Of a stretch of DNA of 64,000 nucleotides, positions 11,857 through 24,355 are shown piece by piece. Under the pieces are notes generated by a model. That model was not told where the DNA came from. It did not search any database and saw nothing but the letters and a program-made list of their open reading frames with translations. Source of the stretch: Hyparrhenia diplandra (Eukaryota; Streptophyta; Magnoliopsida; Poales; Poaceae); assembly GCA_015847255.1 (NCBI GenBank), contig JADLZK010011592.1, forward strand, positions 124,001-188,000, given 5' to 3'. Numbering within the stretch: the stretch's first letter is position 1; each line of letters opens with the position of its first letter. A program made the translations under genes and the position numbers.

Positions 11857-12075
11857 GGCCCTCTTTGGGAGGGCTCCCGCCGGCTCCGGCTCTGGCACTG
11901 TAGTGCTACTGTGTAGATGGAGCCGACCAAGCAATCAAAGGAAGAGAGAGAGATGCCTCCTGTAAATAGTGACGCAAGCTGTCAAAGAAAGAGAGAGATG
12001 CCTCCTGTAAATAGTGACGCTACAGTGCCGGTGTCAGGTTAGTCGGAGCCGCCTGAAGCCCTCCCAAAGAGGCCC
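11857..12075. mobile_element. MITE, 219 bp, with ~19-bp terminal inverted repeats and TAT duplication
   Basis: The left end ggccctctttgggagggct is matched by the inverse of the right end agccctcccaaagaggccc with one mismatch. The trinucleotide TAT flanks both sides (11854-11856 and 12076-12078). The interior has no coding capacity but contains a direct repeat (next entry). I cannot assign a superfamily from these ends with certainty. Confidence 0.75.
11933..12015. repeat. Internal ~43-bp tandem duplication within the MITE
   Basis: Two adjacent near-identical units each contain gagagagatgcctcctgtaa followed by atagtgacgc, with a few changes at the unit border. The duplication expands the MITE interior. 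Confidence 0.75.
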
Positions 12076-12078
12076 TAT

Positions 12079-15000
12079 ATGGAGCAACTCTCTACTCTGA
12101 AGTCGGTCTACCACTATGGGACCGACTGTTTGGTTTGAAACAGTTTTGTGACCCAGTTTTGTGGCCCGTAAATCGGTGGTATTGGCGAATAACTATTTTT
12201 TTTTTCTCTTGTGAACTACATTGATGGTTCCTTGTAACGTGTGTGATTTACCACATCGTGTTGTTGGCGACCAAGGAAAGTTAAAGGGTTGCTGTTTTGT
12301 AGTAAGCGTAAAGCAACGGTGATTTTACTGCGGCCGCGCGCGTTTCAGGAAGGTTCGTCAGCTCGGTCAATCGTAGACGACGTTTCTTTCTTGTTTCCTT
12401 TTTTCGAAAGGGATGTGAGCAGCAGACTATACGGTTGATCGTTGTGACATCAGGCTGGCGTCGAGGCGAGGGCCCCAAGCTCGCACGCGTGCCCTCTCCC
12501 CGGCGCCTGCGTACCGTTGGTTCGGCAGTCGGGCGGGGCCGACCAATTTCTAGTCAAAAGCCCCGAAAGCGACGGTCGCGGACGCCTGCGCCGCTCGTCC
12601 ATCGGCGACGACCTCAGCTCCGGCCGCACCACCGCTCCAGTCCAAGCCGCAGCTAGTGTACACTAGTTCCTTCTACTAGTCAACTCATAGTGATACTAGT
12701 ACTCCTGTAGCGGTAACAATCTTCCTTCTCCCGACCTTCAGCAACCTGCTGCGTGGAATCTCTGCACGTATCACCGGCCTGCTGCTTGTCTGACAACTAC
12801 GGGTTGTCCGATTGGGAATTTCGGAGCAGGTCCGCCGCCCGCCGTCTGAGAGCCAGCCAGCCAGAGCCTCGCCATCAGCCATGCTTTAGTCAACAGCGCG
12901 CGGACGAGAGAGAGTCAACGACAACCGCGTGCAAGAATTAATACGCCAGATTACTGTCAATTGTCAACACAGACCAGAGACTGACTGACTGACAAATGCA
13001 GGGAAACTGCTTGCTTAATGCTCGGCAGGCGGCGCGTCGATCGTCGCCAGAATCCGCATCGGTTGCCGTACGTCACGACGCGGCGGCGGCCGGTGCTGTG
13101 GACGGGTAGGAGTGGCTGACGACGACGGACGCCGGCCGGAGAAGAGAAGACAAGAGGATCCCGACGACGACATCCGTGGCTAATCAAACCAGATTAACTA
13201 CTTCATGGCGGCAATAAACGGACAAGGTTAGTTACGACTAGGACGCAACTGCTATCAGGGAAGAATAAACAGTAAGGAAGTAAAGCCTGGTCAGCGAGTC
13301 GTTGTGTTTAGCCAACGTAAAGCTTTGCATGTTGTTCTTAAGTAAGTAAGAGTACTAGTACTATACTCTGTAGTAAATTAGTATCAAAGAAGGGGTTGCG
13401 GTTATATATGTGTATTATTTATGCATCGATGACACACCATTTTTCAGAATCTCTGTTCCGCTGCTGCCACCGTGTAAGGATTTCTAACAAACCTTGTACC
13501 CTTGTGGTTATCGCATCCCAGCAAACTGCATTTTTCTAGTCGACAAAGGTCATTGTGCAAAGATCAGCCTTGTTGCCTGATGTAATCCTACATTGTACGT
13601 ACATTGCTGGTAGTGGTCTACCTTGAACGTTGACAAAGACATTGATCTGAGCTACAGAGGAAAGAAGTGGGACGTTCAGCTGATGATTTTTGCGACTGAT
13701 AAGCCGACTGATGATGTTGTTTTGTTGTGAGAGAAAAGTGAAAACAGTTACTCCATGGTTGATAAATCAGGGTCCATAAGTTGAAAAAAGAAAAACACAA
13801 CGGAAATCAGAGTCTAAGTGCACCGGGTTTGAACTGAAAGTCTACAACTGTATATATTAGCTGCCCAACAACCCTATTGGGCAGGGAAAATAATGTGCAT
13901 GTGGAAGGAGATAGTGTGTCACAAAGGTCAAGAAGTGTCAAATTATGCCCAGTGATGCAATCAGATGCACGATCATGACAACCACTCTCATGAAGAGACT
14001 TGACCTGATTATCGTCCAGTTCTTTTAAGTCAAGGTCTGATTCCCCGGAGACACGAGTGAGTGCAGTGGGATTTGTTTGGCCAGTTAGTCAACACGCTCA
14101 CGACGTCAAATCGAGGCGTTGACTGGTGTTAGGCGTGCTTCCCTTTAAGCACAATTAGTGCCGGTATAGAGTAGTACGAATCATTTGACAAGATATTTTT
14201 CCTCATGCAACCATGGATGAGAGGTTACGATAAATCGCGTCAAACTCGCATCCTTTGCGGTGCACGTCTGCTACTGCATATATACGTACCACATAAAATT
14301 TTTAGGTTTCTTTCACAAACAAAAATGCGCCCATCTTCATTCTTTACTGCCCCAACCAGAATTATAACGTCCTTGTCATTAGAAAAAGCAGAATTATAAC
14401 TTTCATAAAAAAAACTCATTTTGTTCTTATCTTAATGTTACTACAACTCGTAAGATTTTGCACCACAGTACAAGCGTCAAGCGCAATCTTAACTTAGGGC
14501 CGACAAATGGAAATATAATGAAGATAAGCAGAAGGGAATTACAATGGGGGTATCCTATTGACGAACAAAAACCAATTGCGTTTCCGTGCGGCCCAGGCCC
14601 AGCGTTTGCTTGCTTACCGCAGAAGAAGGCTCAAAAGGAACCAGCTCAGCCCGTGTGCCGGGCCGCCCACCCAAACGACCGCGCGCCTTGCGGCCTTGGC
14701 CCAGTTACCGGTCACGCTGCGACTGCTCGAGATCTTTTTGGGCACGGTTCGAGAAAAAACATGGGAAGGGATCCGGGCCAGGCACGGCTGGTTGGAAAGG
14801 CCCAACACAAAGCGGCACGCGTCACCTTGCCTTATCTGCAGCAACTGATCGATCTGGACCACGAACGACAACCCGGTCCGTACGTGTACCGTGCACGTGT
14901 TTCCTGTCTCTCTCCGCCAAGCAAACAGACGAGCGTGGCGTGACAGCCGGGTACTTGCCTACGTACGTACATTTCGTACCTTGAGATGATGTACGTACGT

Positions 15001-15190
15001 GGCGTGGGGACTGTGGCAGCTCAGCCGGGGGACCCTCCGATTGCTTGGCACACGGGGGTGATCAGTGATGTGGAGGCCGGAATGGTGGCCATCGACCTCG
15101 TGGCAATCGGGTACGGCGACGATTATTGGCTTATTGCCTCCCACTAGTTAGAACAAATCTATCCTCCTCTCAATTAAATAACAATCGGAG
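12079..15190. other. Long intergenic region without recognisable genes
   Basis: GC-rich stretches at 12,430-13,150 and 14,580-15,150 produce long open frames on several strands, but none has family motifs or plausible codon structure. A MITE-like core lies at 13,719-13,737 (separate entry). Otherwise nothing was recognised. Confidence 0.5.
13640..13790. mobile_element. Remnant of a grass MITE (core gttttgttgtgagagaaaa)
   Basis: The segment has the 'ctgataagccgactgatgat ... gttttgttgtgagagaaaa' arrangement that I recall from a very common grass MITE. The same 19-bp core occurs again at 21,351-21,369 in this window. Precise ends were not found. Confidence 0.5.
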
Positions 15191-15277
15191 TAGGTTTGTA
15201 CAAATAAACATTTGCAAAAAAAAAAAGGACGTTTAGTACAAATTTATAGGTTTGTACAAATAAACATATTCAATAGT
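15191..15277. repeat. AT-rich direct repeats (third copy at 16,611-16,667), split by a LINE
   Basis: Copies sharing taggtttgtacaaataaaca begin at 15191 and about 15238. A further copy lies at 16,611-16,667, immediately beyond the LINE. The array predates the LINE insertion, which landed inside it. Confidence 0.8.
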
Positions 15278-15289
15278 CAAAGGATTATC

Positions 15290-16511
15290 ATGGCAAGGAG
15301 TGGTAGGCTGATTTGGATCAAGTCCATGCTCTCGGCGATCCCCATATACACCATCCTGGCAGACGGACTGCCGCCTTGGGCGCTCGAGGAAATTAACAAC
15401 ATATGCAGGCGCTTCCTATGGACCGGGCGAGAGGGATTCATCCGAGGGAAATGCATGGTTGCCTGGCCTACGGTGTGCCGCCCCACCGACCTCGGGGGCC
15501 TCGGCGTCCCGGACCTACGGCTAACCTCTATGGCCCTTCAGACAAGGTGGCTTTGGCTACAGCAGTCCGATGAGAACCGCGCATGGTCACAGCTGCCAAT
15601 CAAGGCCGACAAGGACGTCCAAGCCTTCTTTGACATGTCAACATACACCGAGCTGGGCAACGGAAGATCAACAGCTTTCTGGACTGGACGATGGATCCAT
15701 GGGCGCGCGGTCAAGGACATAGCTCCATCGCTGCTAAGCTTCGTCAGCCGAAGGTGCATCAGCAACACGACGGTGGCAGAAGGCTTACAGGGCCGAGCTT
15801 GGGTGCGACAGATCACCGGGGGCATCACAATCCCAGTGGTTTATGAATATCTAAAGCTTTGGGACCAAGTCACGCCTGTGCAGCTAAACGATGCCGAGGA
15901 TCGCCTCATCTGGAGATGGTCAACCAATGGAAAATACTCCTCCAAGTCAGCGTACCGTACCTTACAGATGGCCTCGCACCCAATACCAGGGTGCAAGCGC
16001 ATATGGAAGACATGGGCTCCGCTTAGAGTGAGGATATTCATGTGGCTGGCTTTAAGGAGGCGACATTGGACCGCGGACAGGAGGAGAAGACATGGACTCG
16101 ATGCGCAAGACAACTGTCACCTGTGCGACCAGGAACCAGAGACCATCGATCACATCATCGCAGCATGCTCGATCGGTCTCACGACAAATATGGTGGACCA
16201 TCTTAGCGGTTCTCGGCGCAGACTCCTCGCAAGTAGGGGCCAACTCAACGCTAGAATGGTGGGACGGCTGGCGGAGGAGGTGGCATGGCGACAAGCGCAA
16301 GGGAGCAGATACCTTGTTCACCCTGGTGGCTTGGGAAATTTGGAAGGAGCGGAATGCGAGGTGCTTCAGAAAATCCAGCTCCAGCATCAACCAACTGCTA
16401 GCCACCATCAAGCACACCGCCGATCAGTGGATCGAGGCCGGGTTGTCTAATTCACGAGTAGTCAGCATGCCGATCATTTCGGGAGGACCAAACCAATTGA
16501 AAAAGATGTAA
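15290..16511 (+). pseudogene. LINE ORF2 C-terminal part (RT thumb, zf-RVT), frameshifted
   Basis: It reads MARSGRLIWIKSMLSAIPIY, then WPTVCRPTDLGGLGVPDLRL, the linker WSTNGKYSSKSAYRTL, and the zf-RVT core: WAPLRVRIFMWLALRRRHWT with C.LC(D)..PET..HI...C near 16,110-16,170. Near 16,170 the frame shifts. The new frame continues with LVAWEIWKERNARCFR (about 16,320-16,370), the usual end of grass LINE ORF2, and stops at 16,509-16,511. The polymerase domain is absent, so the copy is dead on arrival. Confidence 0.85.
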
Positions 16512-16558
16512 CCTCCCCGAACAAAATGTTGTAAAAACTCCTCTTCTTAAAAACAATG

Positions 16559-16579
16559 AAACGCAAACCTTTTGCGTTT
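16559..16579 (+). repeat. 9-bp perfect hairpin at LINE 3' end
   Basis: aaacgcaaa - cct - tttgcgttt, located just before the short A-rich terminus of the LINE at 15288-16588. By analogy with other LINEs it may be the 3' stem-loop recognised by the reverse transcriptase. That role is an inference. Confidence 0.7.
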
Positions 16580-16667
16580 TTGAGAAAAAATAGTCAAAGG
16601 ATTAGGTACGTACAAATTTATAGGTTTGTAAATAAACATTTGCAAAAAAAAGGATGTTTAGCACAAT

Positions 16668-19440
16668 AGCGTGCATTTGTGACTAGAGACGCACACCAGA
16701 TGCATTTGCTGTCAATGCAAAGGACGTTGTCACTTCTCTCAAAAGAGAGGCACGGAGACGGCCGCATCTCTCCCACCTTAACACTAAGATAGAACGCATC
16801 TCCGTAATGACAAGGGTCACTTATTAGCTTCAAAATCAATCTACTCCACTGCTCCCTCACTCGTCAAGTGGTGAATGACAGTACGTGCCCGTCAGAAAGA
16901 AGAACACATAGAGCAACCTGACTAATTATAAAGAGCTTATCTGCTCCCCGTAAACGCATAGTTATCTTTTAGATGAAAGCTACTCCTCCTAATCCTAATC
17001 CTACTGCGTGTTACTGATGGCTCAAGATGGTGATGCATGGCAAATAATTGCATGTATGCATATCCTTGTTCATCAGCAGGTAGCTAGCTAGTTTGTATGG
17101 ACATTAACATTGCCAGCAAACGGAGGGTCCTCATCGATCGTTGATGATGATTAGACCTAAGTATCTAATCTAGCAAAGCAATCTATCTAGGTTTAGCTAG
17201 TGATGGATCGATGTGGAAAGTGGAGACCATATTAATTTGATATGTCTCTCTGCCGGCCCAATCAGTTGCAAGCTTAAATTCTTGTAATGTTTGGTTGTAC
17301 ACTGGCCAGCGATTTGGACCGCTACTTAGTTGTTCTTGCCTGGTCAAATTAAATGTCGCTTTAGCTCTAACATAACACCTCCTGAGTGAGTGCTTTTGCT
17401 GCTGGGACAATATGATTGCAATCTTTCTAGGGAAAATCTGGCTCCCGCTAGCGCGCTTTCCTAACGATATTGCTGCCTTCCTAACAGAAGAAGCAACGCT
17501 TGCTGGAGCGCAACTTTGGTGCATGTCTGAAACGACGATGCTGATCAGCCCTGATTAGTGCTGCTAGCTGCACTGTCAGGACGGCGACGTCGCACGGAAG
17601 CGGTACAACCGCCGGCCGGCCGGGCGCATTTCTGCTAATCCACCTCGTGCCGCCGGTGCTATTTTGCGGCCCGGGCATCAGCAAGTCCGGCCCGGCGTCA
17701 TGATCGACGCGTAGCTACTACTAGCTAGGCTTTCCCACGGCCGGCCACTGAGCCAGTGCGGGCGTGTGATGCAGTTGGTTGGGCTGCATGTGCATGCAAG
17801 GCCATGGCCATGCCGGCCGGCGACGGCATTGGCCCGGCCGGCCGTACGTCCCGACGAATCGCATCCAGGTGGTCGAGTCAAAAAAGCGGTCGCGTTCACG
17901 TCGCGCGCGCACGCAAACGCAACGCAACTTGTGTGCAGTAGTGCATCCCGCCCAGCAAGATCTCGACGCGGTGCTTCGCTTTGTGCCGGTTGGCGCTGCC
18001 TGCGCGCCACAGATCACACGCGCCCGCGCTCGTGTTGCTTTCCGGCTGACACGACGCGAGGCATGCAGCAGCTCGCGCGCGTCGCTCGCTTGCTAGTGCG
18101 CGCGCATGGTGGCTGACCCTACTAGGGTACTACGGCTATAGGGGTAGCTCCATCGTCGCGTCGCGTCGCGTCGCGTCAAGTTGAAAAAAAAATCGGCAGG
18201 AATCATCTGTCCCTGCACGGTGCGGCCGAGCAAGTTGCATGCATTTTCGTTGAAAACGACACAGTAGTGTGCCAGTGCCAGCCACAAATGATGTTCTCTG
18301 TATAGTACCGCGTGTGGAACTGTAGATGGATACCAGTACCATTGCCGGCCATAATGGCTAATGCGTGCGTGCGGTCGCTGTCCGTGGCCCGCCTTTGGAA
18401 AAGGCGGAGCCGGCAGGGCTGGGGGCATCTGCGGCCGTGGCCTCTCAACGTGCGCTCTCGCTCACGTACATACGTTCGCAACCGCATAAGCCCTATCCGT
18501 TGCCATGACATGAATGCGTCAATCAAACTGAGCGATTGATCGATCTCATCTGCTCCATGCACGCGTATGTAGTTGATTGCAGTTCTGTGCCGCTAGCTCT
18601 GGTCACTTGCTTCCCTGTTCCTGACGCGCGCGCCCATTGGGGTCCGGCACCGGCACCGGCACCGGCAGGGCTGCCTATAACAACGGTGGCACACTGGCGC
18701 GGCGCCGCTGGCGGATGCTAGTTCGGACGGGCCGGCCGGGGGCGTACGTGGTGACCACGGCGACGGCGGCGTCACCCAGGCAGCAGCACATAGGAGGATC
18801 GACCTTGAAGCTGCCTAGACTAGACTAGCTAGACCTGCTCCTAGATAGGAGTAGGTGCACGTAGGGGGTATCAATGTCGCGCATAGGCCCCGCGGCCCGT
18901 GCATGGCGACGAACAGATGGATGGATCGCAAAGGGAATGTCCCTGACTCGGCCGCCTGCTCGCTCTTCTCCTTCTCCCGTCGATCGTCTGCCGACAGCGC
19001 GGTTGGCGTCCATGGAGCGGATTGCCACACAGGCACACATGCACAGCTGGCTTCATTACGCTTAAATTATGTAGCCAGACGCTTATACTATATGGCACCC
19101 TGTCTCCTTGGTCGTATCGTGATTTGTCGGCTGGTTTTGCAAAATCCTCAGCTCATCTTTTTCCCTCTTCGCTACTTACTAGATCTGATGTAGTTCGATC
19201 GAACTATCTGCTTGCCATCCCCTCGACACATGCTCCCTCTGTTCTAGAAAGAGAGTCATTTTATGACTCGCACTAGCACAAAGAGTCTTTTTCATGGCGC
19301 TTGAACATCAGAGCCCTTATCCTCATGTATGCCGTCGCAACACCATCTTTGTGTGTAAATTACAACCTCATGCAAGTCTAGTGTGTTGTAGCTTTGGTAA
19401 TCCGACGATTACCGTACTATGTAACAAAATCTATTCGTGC
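16668..19440. other. Intergenic region, no gene recognised
   Basis: Contains four units of tcgcg at about 18,156-18,175 and a ccggca microsatellite at about 18,645-18,667. The GC-rich segment 17,700-18,450 has open frames on all strands but no recognisable protein. A short Stowaway-like end (ctccctctgttctagaaaga) lies at 19,230-19,249 without a partner. Confidence 0.5.
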
Positions 19441-19762
19441 TTAGAGCATGGTTAATAAGGTCGCCAACGGCCGGCGAAATGGAACTGCCAAGTCACTCTC
19501 AGCCATTAGAAATAGTCTACTTGTGTAATGGTTTAGCCAAGAGATACTATTAAAATAATTTAAGTATTTAATGGCTGCATGTAAGTGCCCTCTGCTAACA
19601 TGTATTTTTCTTCTTGATTTGCGTATGCAGCCGGCGGAAGGCCGGCGTTTCACCAACCGCCCGCTCCATTCTGTCTCTTCTATTTTCACTCCTCCACCTC
19701 AGATTTTGTTGACGTGGAACCTCATTTAGCCTGCTGACTGTACCTTATTATGCTTGCTCTTA
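19441..19762. mobile_element. Tourist-like MITE (PIF/Harbinger type), 316 bp, TTA duplication
   Basis: The element 19444-19759 begins gagcatggttaataaggt and ends accttattatgcttgctc; the two ends are imperfect inverted repeats. Both sides carry TTA (19441-19443 and 19760-19762), the hallmark duplication of the PIF/Harbinger superfamily. No transposase is present. Confidence 0.85.
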
Positions 19763-22250
19763 ATGAAATACGTGTTTAGGCACGATAGCTAACAAATAGA
19801 CTGCTAGAGTATTATGATATGGTACGTGCTCATTACGGCAGCTAAGCTAGCTAGCTACTATCGCCTAGTATAGTTAGCTAGACTGTCTGGCCGGGAGACA
19901 ATGCAAGACTGTCAAGTTGGATTAGCCATTACAATAGTAGTATGTTGGCTGAGGTTAGGGACAGGAGCCGCGGCAACGGGCTCATCAGCTGTGCCGTTAT
20001 CCGTAAACTATCACTAGCTCCTATCTCCTACTATACTTTTGTATCAAAAACTTACATACTACTCGTACGTACAAGATGCATGAACATGATGCATCGCTTG
20101 CCCGGCTCATCGACCTTTTTTTTTTCCTTTTAGTTCTCTAGAAGAAGCTAGTAAGCTAGCTGACTATCCGTTGCTTAGTATACATCCGTACGTACATGTG
20201 AGGACGACGTACGACGATCGATCGACAGCACGCTGCAAATGAGTATGCGTCCGAGTGTACTTTCGTGCGGCCTTGAGATGGACCAGGGACACGGGCTACG
20301 TGTGTGAGTTGGCCGCACGGAAGTGGCCGGGCAAAGCGGCTCCAAATGCCAGCGAGGCTTGCTGTTACCGGCCCCGTGTGTGTGTATGTGTGTCCTCTCA
20401 ACAAATAGCCGGATCTGGACCATCCTCCTTGCAGTGGATACGAAAGGTTGTCGACCAAAGGGGCCGTTTGTGCATGTTTTTGTTTGCCACACACACACAG
20501 GCCGTGCCAAGACTGAACCAACGGATCGTGCGTGCGCGCTCCTGAAACAGAAACGCAGCGAGCGCCGCGTGACAATCGAAAGAGAGATGGAGCTGCAGCA
20601 TACTCCGACTACAAGTATACGTGGTACTCGTACATCAATTAAGTAGCTATCACAAGATATGGGCGTTACAGAGGAGGAGATGGTATCGTCCGTATAGGAC
20701 AAGGACGACACGCGAGGTGTAGTCGCGGTACGGGCGAGGACGACGAACGGCCCCGGCGCCGGCGGCGGAGGGGATGGCTGTCCATCCCACCGGGAACCGC
20801 TACTGTTGCCGACCCATCGCCCGGCAGCGCACGCGCGGCATCGCGGCACGCAAAGGCCCTCCCCTGCCGTGTCTCCTGGCCGCTGCCGGCACTGCCGGCA
20901 CCCATTTATTTCCAGCTCATCTGCTCGCCTGAAGAACGACTGCAATGCCGTCTCCTGCTCTGATTTCAACCACGATAGATCGATCCATGATGGCTAGCTT
21001 GCTATATATATGTATATCTCGTTGTCAGCAGGAGATCGAGATCAACAACGTTTGTTTTCCTCGATTGAGGGGGCTTTGGCGTGAAGCTACGACGACAACC
21101 AAGTTTATCCGAGGATCGATCGGCTGGTCCCAAAGCCCCGGGTGATCTGAAGAAGAGGGCGTTGAACGCAATACAAAATCGCCCCGTTGTTAGGGCCACC
21201 GGAGGCAAAGCTGGAAGCGCTGATTTTGTAGCGTCCACGTACGCTACCACACTCCACTACTAGGCACCACCGGAACCTGCTCGGAAATTGTTTACGATCC
21301 ACCGCCTACACTGCGCTCTCCACGTTCAAACTGCAAGTCGTTTGTATGTCGTTTTGTTGTGAGAGAAAAACATTATACCATGGGTCATATCAAGCGAACA
21401 AGAGGTTTGTTGAGACTATTTAGCTCTTTGTCAACAGATTTTGTCGACCAAAATCATATATTGGATTTCTAGAAAAAAAAAAACAAGAGTCAATATGAGT
21501 GATTTGGGCAGTAACAAATATCTTATATTATGTTAAAAAAAAGTCCCTCGTATTATTTCAATAATATGCAACCAAGCCACAAATGTACCTAGTGTGTGTT
21601 TGCCATCTAGTCTCTCCTTGACACGTCACCTAACCACCTCAATCTACCACCCCAACACACAGGATTAAAGTGGATACATGCGTACTGTATTCAAACAAGC
21701 ACTCCTGAAAAAAATTATCTGAGTTTCAGTTTCCACCTCGGTGTTATTACTACCCAAGTTTTGGGTTAAGCGGCAGTCTTTATCAGTTTATCAAGACAAG
21801 AAGAAGAAGGTGCATGCTCTACATTGCCATGCTGTCGTCCCTATCGCATGATCACAGATCAATCAGATCATGCAGATCGTATGCCAGGGGGCAACCTGAA
21901 TCGCGCCGGAAGACAACCGTTTTGCCACTTGGGGGCCTGCACGTCATTTATGTGACTCAGCATCATAGAAATCGCGCCTTCTTCCGTGTGCGTCGATACA
22001 TATGTCCGTCAAATGCATGGAAACCTCACATTCACATATTGAGATAGTAATTTCTTCTTTTCCGAAATAAACACACTCTCTAGTACTAGTAGTACGCATT
22101 ATCCAGAATATAATCTTGGTTTTTGTTCACCCAAAAAGCAAGATATATTCCATTTCGTACGCACGGGACAGACGCTACAAGACACAATCGAACAGTGGCA
22201 GCACGGACACGGAGCCGAGACGAGCCCCCAGGCCTGCTGCTGCTGGTGGC
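19763..22250. other. Intergenic region upstream of GH3
   Basis: No coding region was recognised. The 19-bp MITE core gttttgttgtgagagaaaa recurs at 21,351-21,369. The GC-rich patch 20,680-20,910 has only incidental open frames. Confidence 0.5.
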
Positions 22251-22254
22251 CATC

Positions 22255-22262
22255 TATAAATA
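22255..22262 (+). promoter_or_regulatory. TATA box of the GH3 gene
   Basis: TATAAATA lies 149 bp upstream of the ATG at 22404. I looked in the proximal promoter for the classic auxin-response element TGTCTC and did not see an obvious copy. Confidence 0.75.
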
Positions 22263-22403
22263 GCCCACACCCACCCTCGCTGCTGTCACACACAAGAACA
22301 CGAGCTCAGATCGCACTTGCCTTGAGCTACCTAGCAAGCCAATAATCCAATCCACACGAGCGAGGTAGAAGTAGCTAGTAAGGTACAAGAAACAGCTAGC
22401 GGC

Positions 22404-24355
22404 ATGCCGGAGGCGCCGGTGACCACCATGCGAGAGGCGCCGGCGGCGGTGCCGGAGAAGCACCGCGAGCTGCTCGAGTACATCGAGCGCGTGACGGCGG
22501 GGCGGGCCCGGTGCAGCGCCAAGTGCTGTCGGAGATCCTGGCGCAGAACGCGGCCGCCGAGTACCTGCGGAGGCTGGGCGTGTCGGGAGACGCGCCGGGC
22601 GCCGTCGAGGCGTTCCGCCGCGCCGCGCCGCTCGTCACCTACGAGGACATGCTCCCCGACATCTTGCGCATCGCCAACGGCGACACGTCGCCTATCCTCG
22701 CCGGCAAGCCCATCCGCGAGTTCCTCACCAGGTGAGTCTACTAGACCATGTGCATGTGTGAGAGCGTGTGGATATGGTAATGGCCATGTACGTGTGTGAT
22801 GACGTACATACGTTTAGCTCCGGCACGTCGGGAGGAGAGCGCAAGCTGATGCCGGCGATCGCCGACGAGATGGACCGGCGGTCGCTGCTGTACAGCCTGC
22901 TGATGCCGGTGATGAGCCAGGCCGTGCCGGGGCTGGACAAGGGCAAGTGCATGTACCTCTACTTCGTCAAGGCGGAGTCGCGCACGCCGGCAGGCCACCC
23001 GGCGCGCCCGGTGCTGACGAGCTTCTACCGGAGCCGCCACTTCCTGGAGCGCCCCCACGACCCCTACACCGTGTACACCAGCCCCGACGAGGCCATCCTG
23101 TGCGTGGACGCGTACCAGAGCATGTACGCGCAGCTGCTGTGCGGCCTCGTGCACCGCGCCGACGTGCTCCGCGTCGGCGCCGTCTTCGCGTCGGGCTTCC
23201 TCCGCGCCATCCGCTTCCTGGAGAAGCACTGGCCGCGCCTGTGCCGGGACATCCGCACCGGCACGCTGGACGGCGAGGCGGTCACGGACCGCGCCGTGCG
23301 CGCCGCCGTGGAGGGCCGGGTGCTGCTCCGCGCCGACCCGGCGCTCGCCGACGCCGTGGAGGCCGAGTGCGCCAGGCCGTCGTGGCGGGGGGATCATCCG
23401 GAGGGTGTGGCCCAACACCAAGTACGTCGACGTCATCGTCACCGGCGCCATGGCGCAGTACATCCCGCAGCTGGAGTTCTACGGCGGCGGGCTGCCGCTC
23501 ACGTGCACCATGTACGCCTCCTCCGAGAGCTACTTCGGCATCAACCTCAACCCCATGTGCAAGCCCAGCGAGGTGGCCTACACCCTCATCCCCACAATGT
23601 GCTACTTCGAGTTCCTCCCCATGGCCGACGACGACGAGCCCGACCACCGCGACCTCGTGGACCTCGTCGACGTCAAGCTCGGGCACGAGTACGAGCTCGT
23701 AGTCAGCACCTACTCAGGTGCTCTACTAGTTGCAACTTGCACGTACCTACTGATACTTGATCGACAAGTGACACTAGGCTGTACGTACGTGCAGGGCTGT
23801 ATCGCTATCGCGTGGGCGACGTGCTGCGCGTGGCCGGGTTCAAGAACCAGGCGCCCATGTTCAACTTCCTTCGCCGCAAGAACGTGGTGCTGAGCATCGA
23901 CGCCGACAAGACCGACGAGGCGGAGCTGCACGCGGCGGTGAGCGGCGCCGTGCAGCACCTGGCCCCATTCGGCGCGTCGCTGGTGGAGTACACGAGCTAC
24001 GCGGACACCGTGACCACCATCCCCACTACGTGCTCTTCTGGGAGCTCCGCCTCCGCACGTCGACCGTGCCGGCGTCGGTGTTCGAGGACTGCTGCCTGGC
24101 CGTGGAGGAGGCCCTGAACAGCGTGTACCGGCAGGGGCCGCCGCCGCCGACCGCTCCATCGGGCCGCTGGAGATCCGGGTGGTGTCGGACGGCACGTTCG
24201 ACAAGCTCATGGACTTCGCGCTGGCCGGCGGCTCCTCCATCAACCAGTACAAGGCACCGCGGTGCGTGCGCCCGGGCGCCGTCGTGGACCTGCTGAATGG
24301 GCGGGTCCAGGCTAGCTACTTCAGCCCCAAGTGCCCCAAGTGGAGCCCCGGGTAG
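22404..24355 (+). CDS. GH3: GH3 family auxin (IAA)-amido synthetase, four reading-frame breaks
   Basis: Acyl-acid amido synthetase that adenylates IAA and conjugates it to amino acids, lowering free auxin in the cytosol. Exons are 22404-22731, 22818-23717 and 23795-24355, with clean GT..AG borders. Visible motifs: SSGTSGGERK (nucleotide-binding motif 1, at the start of exon 2), LYSLLMPVM, VWPNTKYVDVIVTGAMAQYI, YASSESYFGIN (motif 2), FEFLPM, YRYRVGDVLRVAGF (motif 3, start of exon 3), FVRRKN-type FLRRKNVVLSID, and IGPLEIRVVSDGTFDKLMDF near the end. Length is about 600 residues, normal for the family. The frame breaks four times: a 1-nt loss near 22,500, an extra G in the G6 run 23,387-23,392, a 4-nt loss near 24,020 where the family has a Gly in TIPGHYV, and a 1-nt loss near 24,135-24,150. 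This is either a pseudogene or an uncorrected assembly. It looks like a group II (IAA-conjugating) GH3. Confidence 0.85.

Larger units (their letters stand above)
15272..16604 (+). mobile_element. 5'-truncated LINE with 16-bp target-site duplication
   Basis: The 16-bp sequence aatagtcaaaggatta occurs at 15272-15287 and exactly again at 16589-16604. The inserted part (15288-16588) contains only the 3' region of ORF2 and a 3' UTR that ends in a perfect 9-bp hairpin (16559-16579) and a short A-rich tail, tgagaaaa, rather than a long poly(A). Confidence 0.9.

Noticed and set aside
12281..13187. Overlapping GC-rich open frames on both strands
   Set aside because: No family motifs, no splice structure and Arg-rich out-of-frame composition; consistent with chance frames in GC-rich DNA.
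17678..19276. Several open frames of 60-120 codons
   Set aside because: All are low-complexity translations of GC-rich intergenic sequence with no recognisable domain.
20156..20997. A 264-codon open frame on the minus strand
   Set aside because: The composition (Ser/Arg/Cys-rich) and lack of motifs suggest non-coding DNA; no promoter or splice signals support it.
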